Source: CAZIVP01 sp964542915 (GTDB lineage: Bacteria; Calditrichota; Calditrichia; Calditrichales; Calditrichaceae). Taken from it: DNA of 64,000 nucleotides. Positions 38,715 through 47,504 of the stretch are shown piece after piece. The notes under the pieces are model-generated. The model made no database searches. It was not told the origin of the DNA and worked only from the letters and a program-made list of their open reading frames with translations. The position numbers and the translations under genes are program-made. Where the stretch lies: contig CAZIVP010000001.1 of the NCBI GenBank assembly GCA_964542915.1, positions 248,001 to 312,000 of the forward strand. Direction: 5' to 3'. How positions within the stretch are numbered: the first letter of the stretch is position 1; each line of letters starts with the position of its first letter.

Positions 38715-39554
38715 ATGAATTTCGATAGAATTGCCACAACCATTAAGAAACTGGGCTTTACGGCGTACGAAGCCAAAGCTTATTTATCGTTGTTACAAAA
38801 CAATCCGGTTACACGTTACGAACTGAGCAAGAATTCCGGGGTACCGCGCTCCGCAATCTATGATATTATCCGCAAACTCGAGGCCAACGGAGCAGTGAAC
38901 GCCATGTCCACCGAACCTGAAAAATACGTACCATTGCCTCCCGAACAATTATTCCAGCTGCTGGAGCGACGCTTCAAGGAAAACATAAAAGACGCCAGGC
39001 AATCTCTGAAAAACTTTGATGCTGAGATCGAACCCGGCCATTTGTGGAACATCACAGGTTACAAGAATATGTTACACAAAGCCCAGGAAATGATCAGCAG
39101 GGCCAAGAAATCCATTTATATCTCATTTTGGGAACGGGAAGCTCAGTTACTGGAAGAGGAATTAAAAAGTGCTATCAAGCGCGGAGTCCAATTGGTCATT
39201 TTTTCCTTTACACCGATAGATATTAAGGGTGCGGAATTATTTTCTTACCAACTTCCCCAAGATGAACTCGAAAAAGTATGGGATCACAAAATCATTCTGG
39301 TGCGTGATCAAAAAGAATTAATCATGGGCGAAGCTGATTATCGCTATCATAAGAAAACGGTATGGACGCGTAATACGGCAATCGTGGATATTGCGACAAA
39401 TCATATCATTCTGGATATCACGCTTTATGGCATCCGAAAAAATATTGACGTCAGCGATACGGTAACATCAATGGAAAAAAGCGGATTTCAGCATTTGGAT
39501 CATTTGATTAATAATCATGTCGACGACGATTTAAACGGTATTTTCAAAAAATAA
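38715..39554 (+). CDS. TrmB-family sugar-responsive transcriptional regulator
   Basis: This is a 279-residue cytoplasmic protein. An N-terminal winged-helix TrmB domain (about 1-75; LGFTAYEAKAYLSLLQNN, GVPRSAIYDIIRKLEANGAV) is followed by a coiled linker and a C-terminal TrmB/PLD-like ligand domain (about 110-250; KKSIYISFWEREAQLLEEEL). TrmB controls maltose/trehalose ABC transport genes in Archaea such as Thermococcus. Here the gene follows the MalEFG-type genes and esterase by 2 bases and precedes an amylase, so it is very likely the local regulator. An effector sugar cannot be named. Confidence 0.88.
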   Translation: MNFDRIATTIKKLGFTAYEAKAYLSLLQNNPVTRYELSKNSGVPRSAIYDIIRKLEANGAVNAMSTEPEKYVPLPPEQLFQLLERRFKENIKDARQSLKNFDAEIEPGHLWNITGYKNMLHKAQEMISRAKKSIYISFWEREAQLLEEELKSAIKRGVQLVIFSFTPIDIKGAELFSYQLPQDELEKVWDHKIILVRDQKELIMGEADYRYHKKTVWTRNTAIVDIATNHIILDITLYGIRKNIDVSDTVTSMEKSGFQHLDHLINNHVDDDLNGIFKK

Positions 39555-39568
39555 ACGGATATTGGCTT

Positions 39569-40933
39569 ATGTCATTACAAGAGCAGTTCCAAATGTTGGT
39601 ACAAAAAACAACCGACTTTGGGATCGAGCGGCGCTATATCAATTTAAACGATCTGGAAGGGCCTCAGCCGCCACAATGGCTGATGGGGCAAACCTTGTAC
39701 GAAGTGTATGTGCGGGCTTTTTCGCCGGAAGGGACGTTCGAAGGCGTAACGAGGCGGCTGGATGAATTACAAAAAGCGGGCATCGAACTATTGTGGTTTA
39801 TGCCCATTTATCCCATCGGAAAATTAAACCGTAAAGGCCGGGTAGGCTGCCCCTATGCCATTAGCGATTATTTTACGGTAAATGAAGAGTACGGCAGCGA
39901 AAGCGATTTTAAGAATCTGGTCGAAGAAGCACATAAGCGCGGAATGAAGATCATTCTTGATATGGTGGCCAATCATGTGACGCCCGATTATAAATATTTG
40001 CAAGATCATCCTGAAATGATCCAACGCGATGAGACCGGTGAACCGTTGCGTCAGGTAAAAGACTGGACCGATATTGCGGATTTGGATTATAGCCAGCCTT
40101 TTACCCGGAAACACATGAAGGAGGTAATCACTTACTGGATTGAGCAGTTCGATATCGACGGTTACCGTTGCGATGTGGCCGGTATGGTGCCGCTAGATTT
40201 CTGGGAAGATGTTGTGGCGGAAATCCGGGCGATCAAACCGGATTTTTACATGCTGGCGGAGTGGGACAGTCCGCTGTTACACGAGCACGTGTTCCACAGC
40301 ACTTACGACTGGACGCTTCTCAGCCTGATGAAGCAGGTACACGAACAATCGGAACCCGCTGCTGTATTAAAAGAATGGGTCGACGTCAAAAAACAAATCT
40401 ATCCCGGGCGCAGCCTGTTTTTGCGGTTTCTTGAAAATCACGATAAACAGAGAGCGAGAAAAACCTTTGAGGGCGAGGCGCTGATCGCTTATTTAACGTT
40501 TGTGTTCAGCATCGACGGCGTTCCCCTTATCTACAACGGTCAGGAAATTGGGGCCCGCGAATACACCTCGCTCTTCGACCGCCAACCGGTGGATTGGCAG
40601 CAATCCAATCAACAACTCTATCGAATTTACAGGACTCTGATTCAATTACGAAGACAGTATAAAGCGCTTTGGAGTAATCAGTATTACTGGTATAACGATG
40701 AGGATCGGGAAAGGGTACTGGTTTTCGAAAAGTATGCCGATCAACCGCTGTTGGTTGCGATCAACTTTAGCAACAAGGCGGTAGAACTCAAATCGCGCGC
40801 GTTAAAAACCACATTGTCCGATGGCAAATGGCTCTTTAACAGCTATAGCAATCATGAAACCAAAGGAGACATAAACAAGTTATTACCGTTTCAATCGGTC
40901 ATTGTGGCCGTAAACAATAATGCCGGTGCATAA
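39569..40933 (+). CDS. Cytoplasmic GH13 alpha-amylase-family enzyme
   Basis: The protein has 454 residues and no signal peptide, so it acts inside the cell on imported oligosaccharides. GH13 regions are complete: DMVANHVTPD (131-140), GYRCDVAGM with nucleophile Asp202, FYMLAEWD with acid/base Glu231, and FLENHDKQR with Asp292. The N-terminus (WLMGQTLYEVYVRAFSPEGT) and compact length resemble short intracellular maltodextrin-processing amylases. It starts 14 bases after the TrmB gene. Whether it hydrolyses or transglycosylates cannot be told. Confidence 0.92.
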   Translation: MSLQEQFQMLVQKTTDFGIERRYINLNDLEGPQPPQWLMGQTLYEVYVRAFSPEGTFEGVTRRLDELQKAGIELLWFMPIYPIGKLNRKGRVGCPYAISDYFTVNEEYGSESDFKNLVEEAHKRGMKIILDMVANHVTPDYKYLQDHPEMIQRDETGEPLRQVKDWTDIADLDYSQPFTRKHMKEVITYWIEQFDIDGYRCDVAGMVPLDFWEDVVAEIRAIKPDFYMLAEWDSPLLHEHVFHSTYDWTLLSLMKQVHEQSEPAAVLKEWVDVKKQIYPGRSLFLRFLENHDKQRARKTFEGEALIAYLTFVFSIDGVPLIYNGQEIGAREYTSLFDRQPVDWQQSNQQLYRIYRTLIQLRRQYKALWSNQYYWYNDEDRERVLVFEKYADQPLLVAINFSNKAVELKSRALKTTLSDGKWLFNSYSNHETKGDINKLLPFQSVIVAVNNNAGA

Positions 40934-40974
40934 AGGGAATAACCATCGCATAGCCGGTTAATTAGGAGACAAAT

Positions 40975-43911
40975 ATGAGGTCTATAGGTATATATGCAGC
41001 TGTAACCACGTTTATCATTATAAACGGCATAGGCGCCCAGGTCGTGACAACCGAACCGCCCTTTGCCACGGCGAATGATTCAATTATCGTCTATTTTGAC
41101 GCTGCCGAGGGTAACGAGGGATTGTTAGATTATGCGGGCGATGATGTTTACGCCCATACGGGGTTGATTACCGAGGAAAGTTCAGAGCCATCCGATTGGC
41201 GCTATGTCGTTACGCCCTGGCCGGACGGCAGTAATGATGCGCAAGCGAATCGGAATAAAAATAAACTCACACGCGTCGATGGCAACCTGTGGAAACTGGT
41301 CATCGGTTACCCGCGGGAATATTACGTCGATCATACGTCGGGACAAACCCCGCCGCCGGATGAAAAAATACTGAAACTGGCCTTTGTCTTCCGTAATTCG
41401 GACGGAAGCAAGGAGGGCAAAGATGTTGGCAACGCGGATATTTTTTATGAATTATACGAACCCGGCATAACCGCCGTTTTAAGCAAGCCCAATTTTGAAG
41501 TGAAATACGGCCAACCAGAACGGTCCCCTATGTTCGCCGAATACGAATCGTCGCTTCCGGTAGAAGCCACTGCGGCTGCTCTGGGCACCGAGCTCGATTC
41601 GGTAAAATTGCTCCTTGATGAGCAAGTTATTGCATCCACTACTGAAGACACGCTTAATTATGACTTACAAACCGCTGAGTTCGAACCGGGTATGCGGGAA
41701 CTTTCCGTAGTGGGCATCGGCGCCGACGGCTTAAGCGACACGTTGCAGGCGGCGCTGATGATTTTACCGCCGCCGGACGACCAGCCCAGGCCGGCGGGTA
41801 TTGTGGACGGCATCAATTATGAGGATGCTCAAACGGTGACGCTTTCTTTGTTTGCACCGTATAAGCAGCATATTTTTGTAGTCGGCGACTTTAATGACTG
41901 GCAGGTCGATGAAGCGTATATGATGAAGCGCGATTCCATTAACGCCGACAGCGTGCACTACTGGTTGACGCTTCCGAATAATCTTTCACCCGGAACAGAA
42001 TATGCCTTTCAGTATTTGGTGGACGGGAACCTGCGCATCGCCGATCCCTACACCGAAAAAGTACTCGATCCCTGGAACGATCAATATATTGACGAAAGTA
42101 CCTATCCCAATTTAAAACCCTACCCTGATGGCAAGACCGACCAACCGGTGGGCATATTACAAACCGCCCGGGTGGAATATGAGTGGCAGACGGATGATTA
42201 TCAGCGTCCGCCCAAAGAAGAGCTGATTATCTATGAATTACTGGTCCGGGATTTTGTGCACAACCATGATTTCGAAACGTTGGTGGACACGCTTGATTAT
42301 TTGCAAAATCTGGGCGTCAACGCCATTGAGTTGATGCCGGTTATGGAATTCGAGGGCAACATCAGTTGGGGCTACAATCCGTCCTTTTACTTTGCAGTCG
42401 ATAAATATTACGGTCCGGCGGACGATCTGAAACGCTTCATCGATGCCTGCCACAGTCGCGACATGGCGGTTATTCTGGATATGGTTTTGAATCACGCTTT
42501 TGGGCAGTGTCCGTTGGTGCGGTTGTACTGGGACGCTCAAAATAACCGGCCGGCCGCCGACAGTCCCTGGTTTAATCAGGAAGCCAAACACCCTTTTAAT
42601 GTCGGTTATGATTTCAATCATGAGAGCCAGGCGACCAAAGGCTTTGTCGATCGCGTTAACGCTTATTGGTTGTCCGAGTTCAAGTTCGACGGTTTTCGCT
42701 TTGATCTTTCCAAAGGTTTTATGCAATCGGGTTCATTCTATGATTATAACGGTTCCCGTGTTGCCTTGCTGAAACGTATGGCCGACCGCATGTGGGCGGT
42801 TGACTCCAGCGCCTACGTTATTTTGGAACACCTGGGCGACAACACGGAAGAGCGGGAATTGGCCAATTACGGCATGCTGTTGTGGGGCAACATGAACACA
42901 CAGTACAGCCAGTCGGCCATGGGGTGGTTGAACGATAATGACTTATCATCCGATTTAAGCTGGGGCTATTACGAAACGCGCAGCTGGCCAAAACCGCATC
43001 TGGTAACTTACATGGAAAGCCACGACGAACAATGGCTTATGGCTAAGAATTTAAAGTACGGCCGCAGCAGTGATGGTTACGACATCAAAGAATTGCCAAC
43101 GGCATTGAATCGCATGAAACTGGTTGCGGCGTTTTTCCTAACACTGCCGGGCCCCAAGATGATGTGGCAGTTTGAAGAACTGGGCTACGATTACGAATTG
43201 ACCGAAGATAATCGTACCGACCCCAAACCGATTCGATGGAATTATTTTCAGGACCCACAACGCAAAAAAGTGTATAAAACCTTTGCCGCATTGATGAAAC
43301 TGCGTAAAGAACATGAGGTTTTCACCAATCCGGAAGAAGTCAACATGCGTGTGGGCCAGGGTCAATACGACCGCCGCATCAATTTAACCCACCCGGACAT
43401 GCGTGTAACCATCATTGGAAATTTCGGGGTGGAAACCATGGATGTAACGCCCAATTTCCAGCATCCCGGTGAGTGGTACGATTTTTTCGAACGCGATACC
43501 ATTTTCGTTAGCAATTCAACCGATGCAATCACACTGGCGCCCGGCGCGTTTCATATTTATACCGACAAAGCCGTAGAATTCCCGGAAGCGGGTCTGATTA
43601 CAGATTTACCGAAGTTGAGCCAATCTCAACTTTATACGTTCAGGCTGAATCAAAATTATCCAAATCCCTTTAATCCAGAAACGTTTATCGTTTATGAACT
43701 ACCAAGCGCAATTGATGTTACGCTGGATGTGTATAACGCCCTTGGGCAAAAAATCGCAACGCTGGCCGACGGTGAACAACAAGCCGGTCGACACCGCATC
43801 CGTTGGAACGGTAAAGACGATGCCGGCCGTCAGGCTGCAAGCGGCGTCTATTTTTACCGATTGAAAACGGATCAATCCATTAGTGTTAAAAAGATGCTCC
43901 TGTTACGATGA
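40975..43911 (+). CDS. Secreted multidomain GH13 enzyme with type IX sorting domain
   Basis: The product has 978 residues. The signal peptide ends in IGAQ. Residues about 25-175 and 180-270 form Ig-like domains, about 275-370 a CBM48-like glycogen-binding domain (HIFVVGDFNDWQVDEA), then a GH13 barrel (about 405-800) with DMVLNHAFG, nucleophile Asp577 in GFRFDLSKGF, Glu618 in VILEHLGD and Asp684 in MESHDEQ. A C-terminal beta domain and a type IX-style sorting domain follow (LNQNYPNPFNPETF to KKMLLLR). CBM48 plus this barrel resembles branching or debranching-type GH13 members. It should be exported to the cell surface, making the first cut of polymeric glucan. Confidence 0.92.
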   Translation: MRSIGIYAAVTTFIIINGIGAQVVTTEPPFATANDSIIVYFDAAEGNEGLLDYAGDDVYAHTGLITEESSEPSDWRYVVTPWPDGSNDAQANRNKNKLTRVDGNLWKLVIGYPREYYVDHTSGQTPPPDEKILKLAFVFRNSDGSKEGKDVGNADIFYELYEPGITAVLSKPNFEVKYGQPERSPMFAEYESSLPVEATAAALGTELDSVKLLLDEQVIASTTEDTLNYDLQTAEFEPGMRELSVVGIGADGLSDTLQAALMILPPPDDQPRPAGIVDGINYEDAQTVTLSLFAPYKQHIFVVGDFNDWQVDEAYMMKRDSINADSVHYWLTLPNNLSPGTEYAFQYLVDGNLRIADPYTEKVLDPWNDQYIDESTYPNLKPYPDGKTDQPVGILQTARVEYEWQTDDYQRPPKEELIIYELLVRDFVHNHDFETLVDTLDYLQNLGVNAIELMPVMEFEGNISWGYNPSFYFAVDKYYGPADDLKRFIDACHSRDMAVILDMVLNHAFGQCPLVRLYWDAQNNRPAADSPWFNQEAKHPFNVGYDFNHESQATKGFVDRVNAYWLSEFKFDGFRFDLSKGFMQSGSFYDYNGSRVALLKRMADRMWAVDSSAYVILEHLGDNTEERELANYGMLLWGNMNTQYSQSAMGWLNDNDLSSDLSWGYYETRSWPKPHLVTYMESHDEQWLMAKNLKYGRSSDGYDIKELPTALNRMKLVAAFFLTLPGPKMMWQFEELGYDYELTEDNRTDPKPIRWNYFQDPQRKKVYKTFAALMKLRKEHEVFTNPEEVNMRVGQGQYDRRINLTHPDMRVTIIGNFGVETMDVTPNFQHPGEWYDFFERDTIFVSNSTDAITLAPGAFHIYTDKAVEFPEAGLITDLPKLSQSQLYTFRLNQNYPNPFNPETFIVYELPSAIDVTLDVYNALGQKIATLADGEQQAGRHRIRWNGKDDAGRQAASGVYFYRLKTDQSISVKKMLLLR

Positions 43912-44046
43912 CGGTTGATGTTTCGTCCAAATTGCAATGGAAAAAGGCAGCGGGTTGAACGGATTTTTATAACTAATCTCTAATTTGTAAGCAAATATTG
44001 CCGAATATATACGGTTGGAGGCGAACGTATAGAATATTGACCGATT

Positions 44047-44448
44047 ATGGATACATTAACCGACTGGGAGATCGTCGAAGTTTTTGACGATATTATTCTG
44101 GGGCGCGGCGTTAAGCGCGCCATTCACGATCTGGAATACGACAACAAAATATTGACCGGACGCTTCATCGAACGATTGCAGATTTACAAATTCCGCCCCA
44201 TCCAATTAAAAAAGATCGACATTGACGTGGGCTATCGTTTACCCGCCTTTCATGTGTCAGGTAAAACCGCTCTGTTTGGCTATGTGTTCTGGGAAGTATT
44301 TACGGACAAACGCAAGCGTAAAATATGGGGATCCGTGGTGCGCAACGAAAAAGGCGACTGGAAATACATTCTTTCCGGAAAAAGCAGTCAAATCGTATTC
44401 GTGAATCTTAGTCAAAAAGAAGAAGTGGATATCTATCATCTCTCTTAA
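44047..44448 (+). CDS. Hypothetical protein
   Basis: A 133-residue cytoplasmic protein of unknown family, with no signal peptide or membrane helix. It is rich in charged residues and beta-strand-like stretches (FRPIQLKKIDIDVGYRLPAF, KRKIWGSVVRNEKGDW). It begins 135 bases after the secreted GH13 gene and is followed by a degraded methyltransferase. No domain was recognised. Good codon usage and an uninterrupted frame support a real gene; the ribosome site is weak. Confidence 0.55.
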   Translation: MDTLTDWEIVEVFDDIILGRGVKRAIHDLEYDNKILTGRFIERLQIYKFRPIQLKKIDIDVGYRLPAFHVSGKTALFGYVFWEVFTDKRKRKIWGSVVRNEKGDWKYILSGKSSQIVFVNLSQKEEVDIYHLS

Positions 44449-44606
44449 CCGCTTTGCAATCCATTATGACTCATCGCAATAAATATTACATTTAAATTCA
44501 AACATCACGTTACAGGAATATCCTAATTTTTAAATCGGAATCCGATCGAAACATTTTTAACCGGCGTTGAAAATTTGTAAAATAGGTTTGAAAAGGATTT
44601 ATTCAG

Positions 44607-45709
44607 ATGGCAGATTATCTGACCATTGATCAGCTTCCGAAAAACTGCAAGTCGGTCGACAAACGGTAACACATTACATCAAAACAAATAAAATAAAAGC
44701 ATTTAAAATCGGGAAACAATACCGTATTCCCGTTGAGGCGGTTTTAAAACCATCTGCTGCCGCAGTTCGAAAAACGTATCGATCTGATTTATATCGATCT
44801 GCCGTTCGGAACAGGCCAAACGTTTGCCGATATCAATGACAACCATGCCTATGACGACATGCTGATTAACGCAACTTTTTTGTCTTTTCTGAAGCAGCGT
44901 TTGTATCTGTTAAAACGGTTTCTATCAGAAAGGGGCAGTATCTATGTACATATCGATAAGAAAATCGGCCACTACGTTAAAGTCTTAATGGATGAAGTGT
45001 TCGGATACAAGAATTTTGTCAATGATATCACGCGCATCACATGTAATCCCAAAAACTTTCGGAGAAAGGCTTACGGTAATGTAACGGATATGATTCTCTA
45101 TTATGTAAAACAGAAGGAGCGGCAAATTTGGAATGATATCAAAGAAAAACTCAATAAAGAAGAGATTGAGCGTCTCTTTCCAAAGCAATATCCCGAATAC
45201 GGGCGATATACTACCACTCCGATTCACGCTTCCGGTGAGACAAAAGACGGCGACACCGGTCTGGAGTGGAAAGGCTTAAAGCCGCCCCATGGACGCCATT
45301 GGCGTTACACCCGTGCGGAATTAACCGCACTGGATAGAGATGGAAAAATCGAGTGGTCGCCGTCGGGCAATCCACGGAAGATGGTGTTCGCCAGGGATCA
45401 TAACGGGAAAAAATTACAGGATGTCTGGGAGATGAAAAACCGTAGCCTTTCTTACACGGAATATCCGACCGAAGAAAATATCAAATACCGGAGCGCATTA
45501 TCCGGCATTCATCCCGGCCTGACAGTCTTGTTTTAGATGCGTTTTCCGGTTCGGGCCCCACTTTGATTGCGGCCGAATCGTTAGGCCGAAAATGAATCGG
45601 AATCGATCACTCAATGCAGGCTTTCCGTATTTTCAAAAAGCGATTGAATCATCAAGCGATCTCATGCAACTTTTATGAAGCCATAGAAAAAAACAGTGTA
45701 AAAAAATAA
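44607..45709 (+). pseudogene. Decayed beta-class DNA adenine methyltransferase with N-terminal helix-turn-helix
   Basis: Four pieces in different frames make one ancestral protein. MADYLTIDQ (44607 onward) shifts frame at about 44634 into an excisionase/MerR-like helix-turn-helix (VGRQTVTHYIKTNKIKAFKI). A second shift near 44755 leads to the catalytic part with motif IV altered from DPPF to DLPF (IDLIYIDLPFGTGQTF) and the target-recognition region. A third shift near 45500 precedes the SAM-binding motif (SLVLDAFSGSGPTLIAAESL), and a TGA replaces Trp of the usual GR-x-WIGID. The order motif IV before motif I is that of type III Mod-like N6-adenine enzymes. Three frameshifts plus a nonsense codon make it non-functional. 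No restriction gene lies nearby. Confidence 0.85.
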
Positions 45710-45765
45710 ATTTTTGTTCTTACGATGCCAAACTTCATTTCAGGTTCGAATGCAAACGATACATT

Positions 45766-46674
45766 CTAATCCTCAAACGGTTCCACGTGAATGGAAATGA
45801 ATACATCATTTCCAAACGAAGATTTCAAGCGATTTTCCACGTTGGTTGCGATGTCGTGGGCTTCAACGATCGTCAAATCGGGTCGAACTTTTATGTGCAT
45901 GTCGATCGCCACATTTTTACCGATGCGGCGGGTTTTTAAATTGTGAGGGTTGATCACGCCGGGCACCTCTGCAGCGAGATTCAAAATTGCCCTTTGCTGC
46001 TCCTGGCTCAACGCCGCTTCCAGCATTTCATTGGTGGACTCAATCATCGTTTTTAACGAAACATACATAATAAAGATGGAAACCAGAATGGCGGCAATCG
46101 GATCGAGTATCGCCCAGGCGTCCCCGAGCAATACGGCGCCGCCTACCCCGATCAACACTGCGGCGGAGGAGAGTGCATCGGAGCGGTGGTGCCAGGCATT
46201 GGCGATTAAAGCTTGATTTTGAATTTTTCTTCCTATCCGGAGCGTATACTGATACAGCCACTCTTTACTGCCAAGGGAGGCCACAATAGCGACGAGTGCT
46301 AACCACTTTGGCGATCGAAGGACCTTTCCCTGGATGGTAGCATAAATTTCATTGACGCCGGTCCAAAGGATGCCCACACTTACGAAGAATAATATGACAC
46401 CGATCAGCACCGAAGCCAGCGTCTCAAATTTGCCGTGTCCGTAATTATGGGTTCGGTCGATGGGTTTGTCGGCGAATTTCACGCCGGCTAAAACGGCAAG
46501 ATCGCTGATCAGGTCGGAAAAGGAATGGATACCGTCGGCGATGAGGGCGTTGCTATTACTTAGAATGCCCATTAATATTTTAAAAATGGCCAGCAGAATA
46601 TTTCCGAAAAAACCGATCCAGGTAACGCGGTAGGCGCGTTTCGAACGCCGTTCATCATTGCTGGAGAATTTCAT
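45766..46674 (-). CDS. Cation diffusion facilitator (CDF) family metal transporter
   Basis: This is a 302-residue inner-membrane metal/proton antiporter of the FieF/ZitB family, exporting zinc, iron or similar divalent ions. The frame is open to 46764, but that part overlaps the upstream AMMECR1 gene heavily; the ATG at 46674 (MKFSSNDERRSKRAYRVTWI) has a GAGGG site and begins as CDF proteins do. The metal site pairs are visible: HSFSD in ADGIHSFSDLISD and HHRSD in NAWHHRSDALSS. Six helices and a C-terminal cytoplasmic domain (about 210-300, ending FISIHVEPFED) are normal. It overlaps the AMMECR1 stop by 20 bases, so the two genes form an operon. Confidence 0.94.
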   Translation of the reverse strand: MKFSSNDERRSKRAYRVTWIGFFGNILLAIFKILMGILSNSNALIADGIHSFSDLISDLAVLAGVKFADKPIDRTHNYGHGKFETLASVLIGVILFFVSVGILWTGVNEIYATIQGKVLRSPKWLALVAIVASLGSKEWLYQYTLRIGRKIQNQALIANAWHHRSDALSSAAVLIGVGGAVLLGDAWAILDPIAAILVSIFIMYVSLKTMIESTNEMLEAALSQEQQRAILNLAAEVPGVINPHNLKTRRIGKNVAIDMHIKVRPDLTIVEAHDIATNVENRLKSSFGNDVFISIHVEPFED

Positions 46675-47251
46675 TATTCGTCGAGCCCTCGGTTGTAAAG
46701 TCGTTTTCTCCGAAAATGATAGCCGAAAATCGATAGATGGTTGTATCGTCCGATCGCCATGCATCGACCGGAAGCCCGGCTTTTATACAGGTCTGCGTAA
46801 GGAAGGTTTCCTTATCCCATTGATGTTGGCTGGCAACCTGCGGCAGCAACAAACCCTGAAAGTGATGCTGTTTGATCAACAAGCCGTCGCGCCCGATTTC
46901 GATTTCCCAAGGATCCGACACAGTAACGAACGGTGTTAAGACGGAAATTTCGATGTCAATTTCAGGAAGTTCTTTCAAATCTACAGGCTCAAATCGAGGA
47001 TCGTTGGCGGCAGCCGCAATCGATAAATCCACAACCGCGTCCTGCAAGGGTTTTAATCCCTCCACAAAACCAATACAACCCCGCAGCTCTCCGTTTTTGT
47101 GAAGCGTAACAAAGACGCCGCATTTTGTTTTCAAATTGTTTGTTTTGGCAGAAGGATAAATCGGATCCGTTCCATTCAAAAAAAGCCGAATGGAGGCTCG
47201 GGCAAGCTCTAATAAAGCACGTTTTTCATCTTGGTTTAATTCAAAGTCCAT
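46655..47251 (-). CDS. AMMECR1-domain protein (AmmeMemoRadiSam system protein A)
   Basis: This is a 198-residue stand-alone AMMECR1-family protein, of the same family as the C-terminal half of the fusion at 7337. The signature KNGELRGCIGFVEGL and the flanking DLSIAAAANDPRFEPV are present, and LLLPQVASQHQWDKETFLTQ matches the other copy closely (LLLPQVAERHGWDRATFLEH). Function is unknown; the domain occurs from Archaea to humans. It is cytoplasmic and is coupled to the CDF transporter gene. Confidence 0.93.
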   Translation of the reverse strand: MDFELNQDEKRALLELARASIRLFLNGTDPIYPSAKTNNLKTKCGVFVTLHKNGELRGCIGFVEGLKPLQDAVVDLSIAAAANDPRFEPVDLKELPEIDIEISVLTPFVTVSDPWEIEIGRDGLLIKQHHFQGLLLPQVASQHQWDKETFLTQTCIKAGLPVDAWRSDDTTIYRFSAIIFGENDFTTEGSTNNEILQQ

Positions 47252-47447
47252 ACCATCATCCTTTTGGGTATGTTTTTTTATATGACCAGTCTAAAATACA
47301 ATCAAAAACGCTTCATAGAAAGATCGATTTTAATATAATTGGGACGGCAATCGCTCGTTAGTTAGGCAAAAGGTTAAGCGGTCTAAGCCGGATTTTAACG
47401 GGTGTTGAACCCTTTTTGTCTCTGAGGCGCTTTTGTCGTAACAATGT

Positions 47448-47476
47448 TTGAAATAAAATATGTGTGGTGTTATAAT
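47448..47476 (+). promoter_or_regulatory. Sigma-70-type promoter upstream of recQ
   Basis: TTGAAA (47448-47453) and TATAAT (47471-47476) are separated by exactly 17 bases, placing the start of transcription near 47483 and leaving a short leader before GGGAGGAG and the ATG at 47505. This is the best promoter match seen in the window. Confidence 0.75.
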
Positions 47477-47504
47477 GACACTCGGTTAACGGGAGGAGAA
47501 CAGC

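Noticed and set aside
45580..45600. TGA inside the methyltransferase remnant as a second selenocysteine codon
   Set aside because: The TGA replaces a Trp codon of GR-x-WIGID, not a Cys, and the gene has several frameshifts; no suitable hairpin follows.
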